This document shows positions 33,160-45,479 of a stretch of 64,000 nt of DNA, piece after piece; the first letter of the stretch is position 1; each line of letters begins with the position of its first letter. The notes below the pieces were generated by a model. That model was not told the DNA's origin and ran no database searches. It saw only the letters and a program-made list of their open reading frames with translations. Position numbers and translations under genes: made by a program. Origin of the DNA: Viola odorata (taxonomy: Eukaryota > Streptophyta > Magnoliopsida > Malpighiales > Violaceae); NCBI GenBank assembly GCA_963691705.1, contig OY829546.1:34008040-34072039 (forward strand), read 5' to 3'.

Positions 33160-34812
33160 ATAGTTTATAACAAATCTTAATAGATTTAGCAATTTTAGAG
33201 ACAAAAACGTGATGTTACGACCACTCATGAATAATTAAAAAGAATTGCCCCCAATGCGGGAATGAATTATGGTAAAAAAATTAAAGAGGCAGCTAATGAT
33301 TCGACAGGTTCAGCAGCGAGGAAGAAGCTTCATGATTCTGATTCAGCATCATCCGTACTCAAATCGGATGATAGTATTGCCACAGACGTTCCTAATAGTT
33401 CCATCACGGCCTGATGACTCCTTGAATGCACAATCTCCCTATAGATCCGTCTTGGGGCACAACTGAATCATTTTTGGACTTGGTCGGATTGCCAAGGAAA
33501 GATGAGCTCAAAATGACCCTTGAGACTAGTTGTTTGCTTAGAAGAAGGCGAGACGGTGAGCAACACTCGCTGAAGAAGGATGATGATGAGGGCTAGACAA
33601 TGACTTCCTCTTTCGTTAGTAGGGGAGGTCTGCGTTGTGCTTCGGGGGCTCGAATGGCTGCCTTCTGGAATGCCTGACCTGCTTTGATTTGGAGATAAAT
33701 ATTTTTCTGCTTTTCTCTTTATTTTATTTTTTAAATTTTTTTAGAAGAAATAAAAGTAGGCAGACCATCACTTTTCTTCTTTTTCAGCTTTGAAACTTGC
33801 ATTCGCATTTAATTTCCTCTTTTTCTGAACTGGAGCTGGGCTGGCAGAGCTTTAAATACTGCTTTGGGGCGCTTGATTCTGAGGCCTTGGGAATTGAATT
33901 TTACTTCCCCACACTTAAATTCTGGAGTGGTGAGGAAGTAACACTGAGATGTTGTCATGGCCTCGAATCCTTATTTCTGCTCTAGCTCTTTCGTGCCTTT
34001 GATAATATCTTCTCCCCACACTTATCTTCTTCAGAATCTAGCCCTTGCCTTTGTGATGAAGAGTGCTGCTCACCTGCCAAGGAAAAGACAATGAAAAGGA
34101 GCAAATGGTTAGAAGAGAGTGGAGAATGAGAATCGAGGGCATGAAAAGGAAAAAGAGAGATAAAATTTAGAGAGAAAAGAAGGAAAGAAACAAAGAATTT
34201 TAGAAAGTTGCAAAGTTTCCTCGTCGTTTTGCTGCTTTCCCTCGTCTAATGGTGTCTATACCCAGGGATATTATGCAAACCTAGACAGTGCCTAGCCAAG
34301 CATTTTCACTCAGAAATAAATAGGCATGAAGCTCAAAAATGCTCACGGGTTCAAATAGTGATTACTGGTGTTTAGGGCAAGATTGGATATAAGGGCTAGC
34401 AGGTCTAGAAATGCATGCTCAGGCATAGATGCGATGAATGTCATGTTTCTCCTATACATCAGAAATCAAAAATACATGTCAATCAATGAGGGTTTTAAAA
34501 TGGGCAGTGGCAAAATTTCCTAGCAAGGACTAAAAGAAAAATCCATAAACACGCAGTCATGCAACAAACATAAATTGAAACATGCAAACAAACATTCAAA
34601 ACACACAATAAATCCCTCCCCACACTTAGGCAGCACATTGTCCTCAATGCGGAAGGGCTCTCAAAGGAGTTCAAGCAACTTAAAAATAGTACAGGATATC
34701 CAAAAATAAAAGCGGTAAAAATTGTTCAGAACTCTCCTCGAGGGCAAGAAGTTGAAAATTGTTCGGGGGTGGGATCATTGGGGTGGGAGATTGCGTCGGG
34801 GAACTTCAGCCG
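33160..34812 (-). other. N2 3' untranslated region
   Basis: No gene. It contains at least four purine-tract-like sites on minus: TTGGGGG near 33249-33255, AAGTGTGGGGAAG near 33906-33918, AAGTGTGGGGAG near 34014-34025, and AAGTGTGGGGAGGG near 34617-34630. Bases 33160-33533 are repeated after the right LTR. Confidence 0.6.
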
Positions 34813-36688
34813 TCAAAGCCTGAAGTTCCCTGAGAATGGCCTGGAGGAGTTGTGTCTGTGCGGGATCGTAGACAAGAGCTGGAGTCGCGGTCTGGACTGT
34901 TGTAGATGCTTTCTGGGCTTGGCGAGATGTCTCGGCATGGGTAGGAGGAATAGAAGAAGATCGGGGTCTTGAAGAATCTGGATAGTCGAATCGCCCCCGT
35001 TCTTGGTCCCGAAAACCTTATCTCCTGGTGGTGTATAACCTGCAGAGAAACTCAGCACACCTTGTGAAACACAAAGATGACCCATAACGTCTAAGGTACG
35101 GACATCTAAATCTTTGAATGCAAGGGATTCAGAAAGGTTGTTGTTATACAGGTTAATATTATGCAATTTTACAGCAATCAGGGAGATAAGGGATCCTAAA
35201 ATAGGACCTCGGGCGCCATTTAGAACATGAAGGATACCCGAGGCGACCCAAAAACTGAGATTAACCCTATGCTTACGCTTCATGCACCATAAAAAGAAAA
35301 GTTCCTGCACAGATAACTGTCTCGAGGATCCAAACCGACCCCAAAAGGTGAGGGCTAGATATCTATGCTGGATGCGCAATGCAGGGTCAGCAATTTCATG
35401 GGCTTTACTTTTTTTAGGGTCAAACTTAGCATCAGGGTTATTAGTAAACTCACGAAACGCAACAGAAGCATCAAAAACATGGGGTATAACAGTGAGAACA
35501 TTTTTATACACAGCAGAATCTAACTCATTAGGCTTAACAAAACCAATTAGACAATTGAATTCATTAAGAGACAGTGGGGTCCATTTGTTTACCAACCTAA
35601 AGTTTATCAGACCAGGGGTAGAGAGGTTGGGACCTACTTTGCCTTTCGGCCTGAAACTATCAGAGGCAACCCAAAAGGTAGTAAAGAACTCAAGCGAGAG
35701 TTCAATAATGGTGGGGTGTTCTAGAAAGAACAGGGTTTCCCAACCAATATTAGCCACTAACTCTCGGACTCGAGACTCTATGCCCATATTGGCTAAAAAG
35801 TTCATGTCCAGGCGCGCACAGGAGCTAACGCCTTTGTGATTCAATTAGTGCAATTTATCAGGTGAGGGCTTGTCATTAAAATCAACCATTCATGCAACAC
35901 AGAAAGGTTAGAAGTGACCTGGGTGGAAGTCGATCGAGATGCAGAAGGGGGAACTGGCGTTGGGGCCTCGAGATCTAAAGTGTCTTCAGGACCTCGAGAC
36001 TTTTTGGAAGTCGAGGCCTTGGCTTTCCTGGAGGGGGGCAGTTTCCACTTCTGTCCTACCGGCGTCTCAACTTCTGCCAGCTGCTCCGCTTTGGCCGGAG
36101 CTTTCGATTTGCCTTTCTTTGCTGCTGCCTTTTTAGCGGCGACTTGCCTGTGTTTCTTCTCTTTCTCGACGGCTTCCTTCACTGCTTCTTCAGCTTCGAG
36201 GTCCTCAGCTTCTTCTTCCTCCTCCTCTGTCTCCAATTCGGATACCAGGATGTCCTTAAGGACTTCCTCCACTGTGAGGTTTGGCTCGGGGTCTAGTAAG
36301 CGATCTATAGCAGCATCCATCGGGAGCTTCTTAGTAGCCGAGGACACCTTTTTGGAGGCCGACGGCTTGGTTTTGGGCTTAGCCGCCACAGATCCAGGAG
36401 GGAGCTTGACTGTATGGCTAGACCTGGTGGCTGTAGGAGGGATGGAGCTAGTAATTTCCAGGTCGTCTTCGATCGGAGTGAACTCTCGTTGTTGTTCCGC
36501 GGACATTGGTGAGACAACTGGAGGAGAGGGAATGGGGATTGGTTGGACAGAGGGTGGAGTGCTATTTTGAATGAGCTGGAGTGAAGGGATGTTTGAGATC
36601 TAGACCGTGAAGGAACTGGGCTGGCGGGGTCGTCCATTGGGTGGGGCCCTGAAGTATTTTTGCGGATGGGTTTCTTTGTTTTTGCCAT
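34813..36688 (-). pseudogene. N2 ATHILA-type env-like ORF
   Basis: Starts MAKTKKPIRKNTSG at 36688. A frameshift near 36550 leads to the frame 36506-35841 (Lys/Glu-rich, EEEEEEAEDLEAEEAVKEA, then a basic KKAAAKKGKSK), and another near 35845 leads to 35844-34813. The last part matches the Athila ORF family: MNFLANMGIESRVREL, IGWETLFF, ELSLEFFTTFWV, FNCLIGF, LALTFWGRF, and a hydrophobic stretch near GPILGSLISLIAV. Plant Athila elements carry such a gene after integrase and it has been compared to retroviral env, but its role is not established. The last ~50 residues after NGGDSTIQ are out of frame or low complexity. Confidence 0.75.
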
Positions 36689-37199
36689 GGCTGCTAGTGA
36701 TGTGAAGAGAACAGTGGTGGAGATGGCGATGTTTTGGGAGAGAGATGGTGTTTGGTTGCTGGTGAGAGGATGATAGTGATGTGTTTTGTGTTTTGAGGAG
36801 AGTGAGGATGAAGTAGGAGCTTGGGAAAGAGAAAAGGGGCTCACAGCTATAATTAATAGCGCAACTTTTTCTTTAATTAGGGCTACTTTTCTGCCCCATC
36901 TGTCAGACGATGTGGCACCTTGGGCTTGAAGCACAATAGCCCGTGCGTATCCCAACCACCTAAAAAGGAGAAAAGATTTTCAAATTTCAAAAAAAGGGGT
37001 AGTTAAATAGGATAATGACGAAAAGAGAGAATAAAGGTTAATGATTACTATCAAAAAGGAATAAAATCTCCTGGGAAAAGGAAAGGACAGAGATTAAGGA
37101 GATAAATAAATAAAAAGGATATAAACAAGGGATTCGAAAAGATTCGGAAAAGATAAGGGAGAGAGGAAAAGGACACATCAAATGCCTCCATTGTGGTCT

Positions 37200-38450
37200 G
37201 TTTACTCATCAGGACCTCGACGTGCTACTCCGATCTAGGCCTGGATAGGTGGAGGTTCCACCATGGCCTCCTCAATGGTCGAGGGATTGAAACCTTCATA
37301 AAAGGGTTTAAGCCGCTGGCCATTGACTTTGAAGGTTATTCCTGTTTTGGGGTTTTGAATCTCGACCACTCCATAGTCATAGACTATCGTGACCACGAAA
37401 GGTCCAGACTATTTGGATTTGAGTTTCCCCGCAAACAATCGCAGGCGTGAGTTATACAATAATACTCTTTGTCCGACTTAAAAAACTTCGGGACGAAGGT
37501 GCCTGTCGTGATAAGCCTTAGTCTTGCCCTTGTAGAGCATGGCATTCTCATAAGCAACATCCCTCAGCTCTTCGAGCTCCTGAATTTACAAACGCCTATT
37601 TTGACCAGCGGCCCCTCGATCTGTATTCACTTTCCTGATGGCCCAAAAAGCCTTGTGCTCTATCTCTACTGGGAGATGGCACGACTTGCCATGTACAAGT
37701 CTATACGGTGTCATACCAATCGGGGTCTTGAAAGTTGTATGATAAGCCCAAAGTGCATCGTCCAACTTCAGACTCCAATCCTTTCGGGACTGGTTCACTG
37801 TTTTCTCAAGAATGGACTTAATCTCACGGTTTGACACTTCAGCTTGGCCATTTGTCTGCGGATGATAGGTTGTAGATGTCCTGTGATGGACGTCATACTT
37901 GGCCAAAAGCAAGGCCATGATGCGGTTGCAGAAGTGAGTACCCCTATCGCTGATGAGAGCTCTAGGCATACCAAACCGATTGAAAATATTGGTGCGTAGA
38001 AAGTTTACCACCACCTTGGAGTCGTCAGTCCGAGTTGCCTTGGCCTCGACCCATTTGGAAACATAGTCGACTGCGAGGAGGATGTAGATATTACCAAAGG
38101 AATTGGGGAACGGGCCCATGAAATCTATGCCCAAGATATCGAAGATCTCACATGGGATAATATTCGTCAAAGGCATCTGATTCCTGGCCCCGATATTTCC
38201 AGTGGCTTGGCATCGAGGGCACGAAGCACAGTACATGTAGCTGTCCTTGAAAATGGTGGGCCAGTAGAGACCGGCTTCTAGCACTTTGAGGGCAGTTTTC
38301 TTGGTCGCGAAGTGTCCTCCTTCAGAATGAAAAAATTTGAGGATTGAGGGCACTTCATCCATAGTTACACAGCGGTGAATTATCTGTTCCGAGCAATGCT
38401 TCCAAAGATAAGGGTTATCCCAAATATAGTATTTGGATTACCGTCTGATT
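37200..38450 (-). pseudogene. N2 integrase
   Basis: The long open part is 38362-37586. It has the HHCC zinc finger (H-x3-H as HSEGGH, C-x2-C as CASCPRC), then the DDE core: [27 protein letters not shown], and [17 protein letters not shown] carrying the glutamate. The catalytic D, D and E are all present. The C-terminal part continues in another frame to about 37250 ([24 protein letters not shown]), so there is a frameshift near 37590. The sequence is close to the Athila lineage in style (GHF…[17 protein letters not shown]). Confidence 0.85.
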
Positions 38451-38569
38451 TTGTTGCATTCAGATGGGGAAGCATCAGCGGGGAAGGTCCCAATAGCACA
38501 AAAATTCGCGATATCTGTAAACCATGGGGAATAAATAGCCTGGACTAGACACAAATGTTCGTCTGGAAA

Positions 38570-39000
38570 GGTATCTCAGATAGGTACGAGTGAGTCATTT
38601 TCTTGGGCTGGAAATCTGCTGTGATGATCTGCCACCAAATTTTCTCTTCCTGCCTTATCCTTGATCGATATGTTAAATTCCTGTAGCAACAATATCCACC
38701 GAATAAGCCGAGGTTTGGCATCTGCCTTTGTCAACAAGAATCTAAGGGTAGAGTGATCCAAGTAGACGAGGACATGAGTGCCCAAAAGGTATTTCCTGAA
38801 CTTATCTAGGGCATAAACCACGGCTAAGAGTTCTTTTTCTGTAGTTGTATAGTTCTGCTGGGCTGGATCTAATAGCTTGGAAGCATAATAGATGACGTAG
38901 GTTTCTTTGTCTTTCTTCTATCCTAGAACGCCGCATAGGGCTTGATTACTGGCATCGCACATGACCTCGAAAGGCAATGTCCAATCGGGGGCACGAATGA
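38570..39000 (-). pseudogene. N2 RNase H and end of RT
   Basis: Reads RAPDWTLPFEVMCDASNQALCGVLG, a stop, then ETYVIYYASKLLDPAQQNY, TEKELLAVVYALDKFRKYL, and DHSTLRFLLTKADAKPRLIRW up to DHHSRF. This is the typical gypsy RNase H, with the first catalytic Asp in CDAS and Glu in TEKELLAVV. It is broken by a stop near 38920 and at its end near 38575. Confidence 0.75.
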
Positions 39001-39545
39001 TCGTTGCTGAAAGGAATTCCCATAGACCGTGAAGTCATCCATGAAGACCTCGATTCCATTTTCAACCAATTCGGAGAAAATACTCACCATACAGCACTGA
39101 AAGGTGGCGGGGGCATTACACAAACCGAAGGGCATGCGTCTATAAGCAAAGGTGCCGAAAGGGCAAGTGAAGGTGGTCTTCTCCTTGTCTTCGGGGGCAA
39201 CTGGTATCTGGTAAAACCCAGAGTAACCATCTAGACAGTAATAGTGAGTCTTGCCCGCAAGACGTTCCAACATCTGATCAATGAAAGGCAGGGAAAAATG
39301 TTCTTTCCTGGTTGTAACATTTAGTCGGCGGTAGTCAATGCATACTCGCCACCCATTATGGATTCGGGTGGGAATGGATTCGCTGTCTTGCCCAATGCTG
39401 ATGGTGATACCAGTTTTCTTGGGCACGACCTGTCCTAGGGCTGACCTATGGGCTATCGGAGATGGGGTAAATAACTCCCGCATCTAACAACTTTAGAATT
39501 TCTTTCCTGACCACTTGCATCATAGGTGGGTTCAATCGGCATTGG
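39001..39545 (-). pseudogene. N2 reverse transcriptase, internally deleted
   Basis: Fingers and palm are readable: LNPPMMQVVRKEILKLLDAG, WRVCIDYRRLN, YCLDGYSGFYQIPVAPED, FAYRRMPFGLCNAPATFQ, and the catalytic FMDD in EVFMDDFTVYG. Two stops and a frameshift occur before VVPKKTG (39540-39420). Right after VYGNSF the sequence jumps to the SSATIIRAPDW region near RNase H, so the thumb and connection (in relatives some 100-130 residues) are deleted. It cannot be functional. Confidence 0.85.
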
Positions 39546-39547
39546 GG

Positions 39548-40696
39548 CTAGCGTATAGTTTTCCTAGCATCTTCCAAGTGGATACGATGGGTGTATATGG
39601 CTGGTGAGAAGCCCTTGATATCTGCAATGGTCCACCCTATGACGTGTCTAAATTCCTTCAGCAAGGAAATCAGCTCAGACTCTTCAGGAGGTTTGAGCTT
39701 GTTGGAGATAATGACTGGCACGGATTCGTCGGGGCCTAGATAAGCATATTTCAAGTAGGGAGACAAAGGCTTCAGATCAAGGGCTGGAGCCTTATCAATA
39801 GAGGGAAATAACTTAACATGGCCCAGGCAGTCAGGAGAGATCTTTAGGGATTCATATTGAGCAACAACACATTCTTCTAGGTCAGCGACGACGGAGCTCA
39901 GTTCAAGGGGTACGGGAAGCGTCGAGGCTACGACATCTGGAAGACCTAGTGTCATACTCCTGTCAAGGGCAAACTGCAAAGGGTCAGTAAAATGAATTTC
40001 AGCGACTTCCTCTATAACGGGATGGATAACATCAATATAATTAACACTCGAGAATTCCGATGGGTATCGCATGGCTTCCAGCATATTGAATTTGATGATT
40101 TCCCTATCGAATTCGAGGGAGATTGTCGCATCATGAACATCAATCTTTGCCCGGGCGGTGGCCAGAAATGGACGGCCTAAAAGAACATCAGTAGACTTGG
40201 TAGAATCTTCATTCTCCATTGCAATAACATAAAAGTCTGCTGGAAATAAGAATTGTCCCACTTTGACCAAGACATCTTTGATGATCCCCTCGGGATAGAT
40301 GATAGAACGGTCCGCAAGCTGAATGACAAGGTCTGTAGGCACGAGAGGCTCGAGGCCTATACAGTTATAGATGATCAATGGCATGACGTTTATTCCTGCC
40401 CCTAGATCACACATGGCTTTCTCAATGTCGACTGTACCAATTCGGCAGGGAATGATGAACATTCCTTGATCCTTGTACTTCAGAGGGATCTTCCGCTGAA
40501 TATGGGCAGAAGCGTTAGCTCCTACACTAATCTTGTTAACTTCAGCGAACTTGCTCTTGATCGTGCATAACTGCTTTAGGAATTTGGCACAGCGAGGGAC
40601 ATTCTTTACTACCTGGAGAAGGGGGATATTGACGACCACTTTGCTGAACATCTCAAAGATATTGCGATCCTCCTTATCTTTCTTGGTCTTGACCAA
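39548..40696 (-). pseudogene. N2 protease and pol N-terminal region
   Basis: A 382-codon open frame within gag-pol. The protease reads KAMCDLGAGINVMPL, where the usual catalytic D-[SG]-G is DLGAG (Asp present), then DVLLGRPFLATARAKIDV. The frame continues with the acidic spacer and the RT entry (EFRHVIGWTIADIKGFSPAIYTHRI). A TAG at 39548 and upstream stops near 40740 and 41060 break it from gag and RT, though all lie in the same frame, showing one former polyprotein. Confidence 0.8.
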
Positions 40697-40738
40697 TCTA
40701 TGAGGGAACGAGGGTTCGAGAATTTTGTGAATATACTC

Positions 40739-42430
40739 TTAGATGAATTCAGGAGGATTGGGATCGTTCCTTGGGGACCCTCTAGGAGAGCAGATTTTGT
40801 GTTCCATGACCTCGACAAGTCTGGGAACCTTTGGAAATTTTTCTTTGGGTTTCGGCCTAAGTTCGGACTCTGGAGAGCTCTCAACGTCGATGTCCGGATG
40901 TGCATGAGGTTTCAAAGTCGTTCCACAACGCAGAGTCATTGCGCATACATTGTGTTTTGGATTTGTTTCGGTCTGAGGTGGAAATCTTCCTTGGTTTGTT
41001 AACTCTTTTACTTGGCCCATCATGGTGCTCATTTGTTTCTTAAGCTCCTCGATTTCCTTCTACTGCTCGGGATTCTGAGGTACCTCAGTACTCGGGGGCA
41101 TAACAAATGTCTGATCCTGGGGAGGCTGACATTGATACTGATTTTGATGAAAAGTGGGTCGAGGTCTGTAGTTCTGCATGTTGGGAGGTGGGGGGTGATT
41201 CCCATACAGATTCTGTTGATGCTGTTGATGGCTAGGTCCCGAAGGCTGAGGTTTTGGAACCCATCCTGGATTTGGCTGCTTCCAGCCTTGATTGTAGTTT
41301 TGGCCATATGGGGTCGGGACATACTGACCAGCAACATTAACTTGGATTTCATCCGGAATGTGGGGGCATGCATCAGTAGGATGGCCTATAAAATTACAGA
41401 TTTGGCAGGCCTTGACAGGCGCAGATTGCCCTGTCATGAAATTCTGGAATATCCCCGTGAGGGAGGATAGCTGATTTTGCAAGACGGCCACTTGGACATC
41501 TTGGCCTTGATAGTTGGCAAGGTCAGACGAAGTATTTTTGGCCATGAGTTCTATTGTTGCCTTAGCGGCTGAGGGGGTAAGAGCAGTTAGAGATCCGCCG
41601 GCAGCAACGTTGACTAAGGCCTAATCATGGGCTTTAAGGCCTTCACAAAAATACTGAACAAGGGCATGCTTCGCGAGGTTATGGGAGGGACAACTAGATT
41701 GCATCTTCTGGAACCTCTCATAATACTGGGCTAGAGTCTCCTCCTTCTTCTGGACTATGGAGACAAGTTATTTGCGCGTGATGTTGGAGATAGAAGTCGG
41801 ATAATACTTCTCGGTGAGGATCTTAGACATATCCGCCCATGAGTGAATTGATCTTGGCAGGAGGTCGTAATACCAGTCGAGGGCATCATCCTTTAGAGAC
41901 CACTGAAAGGCGTGCAACTTGGCTTGGTCGATGCTGACGTTTGTAGGTTTCATGGCCTCGCAGATAGAGTGGAGCTGTTGAAGATGGCGGAGTGCATTTT
42001 CCTTGGCAACCCCTCGAAAGGTTGGAAGGTGATGCATAATGGCAGACTTCAAGATCCAGTCATGAAGGACAGCGGGCCAGACGATGCAGTTACTCGACAT
42101 GTCGGGGGTTACATGGAAATTATCGATGGTTTGTTGTGCTGGAGGGGGTGGTGGTGGATCCTCGTGACGTTCATTGTTGTCATTATCTTCCATTGCTGGG
42201 AAATTGAATTGGGTTGCTACTGGATTTTCGAGACTATGATGGAGATAGGCTAGATCTAGGAAAAACTGATGGTCATGACCGGCCAAATTGGAAGGAGATC
42301 CGTCGAGGGCAGGATGTGGGATCACTCTACGCTGAGTAGATGTTCCTCTGGCTTGCCTTCGAAGTTCTCTCTTTATTCTTGTCAATTCGAGGTCTAAAGA
42401 GGGTAAATCTGGAGCAGATCTCCTGGTTAT
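40739..42430 (-). pseudogene. N2 gag
   Basis: Reads TRRSAPDLPSLDLELTR from 42430, where the start codon should be. It is ATA instead of the ATG present at the same place in N1 (28634). Then come the Gag core (NALRHLQQLHSICEAMKPTNVS, AFQWSLKDDALDWYYDLLP, AQYYERFQKMQSSCPSHNL), a CCHC knuckle CQICNFIGHPTDAC, and a Pro/Gln/Asn-rich tail. Stops lie at 41768, near 41623, and near 41060. The frame is the same as the protease frame. Confidence 0.82.
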
Positions 42431-42464
42431 ACAAAAAATTAAAAATAAAATTAGTACCGTTCAA

Positions 42465-42487
42465 TCCCCGACAACGGCGCCAAAATT
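42465..42487 (-). promoter_or_regulatory. N2 primer-binding site
   Basis: Minus TTTTGGCGCCGTTGTCGGGG next to the right LTR. Confidence 0.8.
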
Positions 42488-44048
42488 TGATCGTCAGTCA
42501 AATATACTTAAAATTTATCCTGATGCCTAAATGCACAAGTAAATGTGTATAGAGCAAGACAGGGTCGAACCACAGAGATTGAAGGAGCAATATGTTAATA
42601 AAAATGTCTGACAGGGAGAAAGTGCGATAGAGAAAGAACAAGTAACATAGGGGGAAGGGTTATGTTGATTAGTGAACTAATCAACTCAAGATCAGGAGCT
42701 AACACGACAAATAAGTAAAGCTTCTTATCTGGGACACGAAATGAAATCACAATCCAAGGCTAGATAACATAACATAATCGGGGGCACGAAAGAAGGAAAA
42801 GTAATTAGAGGTGTATAAATCAAATAGGAAGGAATCTTAGCAAAAGGTGTTCTCAGGTTGCTTTCTAGATCGGTCAATCATTGGCACAAAAGTATTCCAG
42901 ACTCAAGTACAGACTTGCTATAGGGACCGCGTTTCCACACCGCATCCCCTACTTACCTTCTTAGATAAAAGCCACCCCCTGTTTCCACATATGAGGTGGC
43001 CTTGACGTTTTGCCATCCTCCCAGGCACGAATGTGGGGAGGCACTACTCAGAACGCCCATGAAGGGGAGGTAAGACAGATCTAGGGCGCGATAGCTCAGC
43101 TTGTCAAACTCGTATCGCATACCCTAAATAATCGTTTACCTCTAGACAGAGGCCTCTCGCGCTGCCTCCACTAGGTGTCTACTCTAACTCAAGGCTTCGC
43201 GTCAGTTATAACCAAGAGAATGATAGTACTCAAACAGAAATATCAACAGTTGATCAGGCCCTTAACATTCCTAAATGAACATGGGATTAAAATGGTAAAC
43301 AATTATATGTCACAAGAGAATATATTAAGCATGCATTAGGCCTCCTAACCGAACCCCACAACCCTCGAAACACCCTTTACCAAGAAGATGGAACTTAGCT
43401 ACTCATACTAGAATATAAACAATAGATGATAATAAACATACAATAAATAAGAGAGAAGGATTAGAAGAAAATGAAGGGATGAAATAGTATTAATCAAAAG
43501 CTTCCCCTTTACAAAGTTGGCGGCTGCTCCAAAATGCTAAGAGGAGATGATCCCTAGAAATTAGGGTAAGAGAATGATGTATTAATTGCCTAGGTCAGTC
43601 GTCCTTACACAAAACCCTAAAACTTAGTTTATATAGGCTAAAGCTAGCTAGGGGACAAAAACAGCTAAGGGGAAGGAGGATGAATGGGGGTGTGACAGCA
43701 CATGACCTTCAGGGGAATATCATGGAATCCTGGCGCACCTGACAGCTTCTGGAAGCGCACGGAATCCCATGCGGTTCTTTAAAGATGCTTCTCTTTGGTT
43801 TCGATTAAGAGAAGATGCAGATTTGTTGTGGCCGAGAGACTGCTCACTGGTCTGGTTCGCGTCTAGACCTTGACCACAATCTGGACTTCTAGGCCTTGAA
43901 GATGAAAATCCTTTCAACTTCTTTTCGATCTTTTCCTTCTATTGACTCTGATCTGCAATAAAGATAGAAATAAGGATCAAATGCCAGAATACATCCCCCG
44001 AAAGGGCTAGAAAAGAAGGTAAAATCATGCTTATGAGACATGCTATCA
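42488..44048 (-). repeat. N2 5' LTR
   Basis: TGATCGTCAGTCAAATATAC… to …CATGCTATCA, with a minus TATA (CCTATATAAAC) near 43629-43639. It has about 45 bases near 42700 not in the left copy. Confidence 0.75.
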
Positions 44049-44469
44049 ATAGTTTATAACAAATCTTAATAGATTTAGCAATTTTAGAGATAAAAATGTG
44101 ATGGTAGGACCACTCATGAATAATTAAAAAGAGTTATCCCCCAATGCGGGAATGAATGATGGTACAAAAATTAAAGAGGTAGAGAGGTAAGGGGACTTCT
44201 CTAGATGTGTGCGGCAAGCGGCAGCTAACGATCCGACAGTTTCAGCAACGATGAATAAGCTTCATGATTCTGATTCAGCATCATCCGTACTCAAATTGGA
44301 TGATAGTATTGCCACAGACGTTCCTAACAGCTCCATCGAGGCCTGATGACTCCTTGAATGCAAAATCTCCCTGTAGATCCGTCTAGAGGCACAACTGAAT
44401 CATTTCTGGACTTGGTCGGATTGCTAAGGGAAGATGAGCTCGAAATGACCCTTGAGATTGGTTGTTTGC
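44049..44469 (-). repeat. Repeat of the sequence next to the N2 3' LTR
   Basis: Homologous to 33160-33533 (CATCATCCGTACTCAAAT, GACTTGGTCGGATTG), with an extra 50 bases near 44185-44225. It implies a tandem or recombined copy, or an LTR longer than assumed. Confidence 0.65.
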
Positions 44470-45479
44470 AACAGTAAGTTGTTTTGCAAAGAGACCAGCT
44501 CATTGTAGCGAATGAAGAACCATTTTGAAATCTTTCTCGTTCCGCTTCTTGACTGCTCTGGACGATGAGACATCTTCTGCGTTGGGGATGACTAGTTGTT
44601 GATGATTTGTTCAAGGGGTATGGCTTAAACTTCCTTTGGAGTGATAAAAGAGAATCTTTGGTCAGCTGGAGATTCAGGTGCCCTTAGGGAATCTATTCAG
44701 TTATTCCTTTGCGGGGAGGCTCCAACACTTCAACTTTTATAGCATGGGATTGCGGATAAAACAAGTGAACGTAATCCCATCAACACATGTGCTTACTGGC
44801 TCATTTATTGGAGGATTGATCTTCACCGTACGATTATCGTGTATGTGCATGGAGAGAGTTTGCAGAGAATGGAGGTGTTGACTGAGTTGGAGTTTTAGGA
44901 AGGTGTTTCTCATTGGGGAGTGAAACGGTTGGAGAATATCTTAGAGCCTTGATGGTAGAATTTTCCGAGAAGGGTTGCTCAAGTGCTAGCAGGAGGCGGG
45001 TTCCTCTGTTCTGCTGAGTAGTGATGGACTGAGGCCAAGATAGATGGATGTAAAATAGCTCATCGTTTGCGATTTAACACTCTCTACGCCTTGCCCCCCC
45101 GGTAAAAAATGTATTCAACCTTTGATGCTTCCTGACGCCTTCTTCTGGTCATCCTTTCAACTTCTTGCCCCCCAATTTACAAGTCTTGTTGCACCTGAAA
45201 TAAATGGGGAATTAGAAAGTAAGTTTGGGGAGAAGGATATCCTAAAGTTCTGAATAAAAATTAACACTGACAAAATAGAAGTATTTGAAAAAAACACGTA
45301 GGTTGCCTCCCAAGAAGCGCCCTTGTACGATGCTTCCTTTCTCGCCTTGGTTCTGTAGGTAGGAAGAAAAGAAACGAATCAATAGCATCTAAATCATAAA
45401 TAGATTGAGATAAGGATTTAATGCATTAGAAGAGTAAAATATAGAAAAATTGCAGAAATAAATCCCAAACATAACAATA
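44470..45479. other. Unassigned retroelement-like sequence
   Basis: No gene is supported. GGTTGCCTCCCAAGAAGCGC (about 45301-45320) is a block I associate with Athila-type 3' regions. Probably N3 or X interior. Confidence 0.35.

Larger units (their letters stand above)
31645..44048 (-). mobile_element. N2: Athila-like Ty3/gypsy element with gag, pol and env-like genes, decayed
   Basis: LTRs at 31645-33159 and 42488-44048 at least. The PBS (minus TTTTGGCGCCGTTGTCGGGG) adjoins the right LTR. In minus order: gag with CCHC, protease, RT, RNase H, integrase, then an ATHILA-type ORF. All genes carry stops or frameshifts, and RT has an internal deletion. Flanks ACAGT (31640-31644) and ATAGT (44049-44053) could be an imperfect duplication. 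However, both LTRs are followed on the right by the same 374-421 bases, so the right limits are not settled. Confidence 0.85.

Noticed and set aside
35282..36570. Plus-strand ORFs of 185 and 218 aa opposite the N2 env-like gene
   Set aside because: Mirror frames of a clearly recognisable minus-strand gene.
40700..41470. Plus-strand ORFs of 100 and 152 aa opposite N2 gag-pol
   Set aside because: Shadows of the minus-strand gag with its CCHC knuckle.
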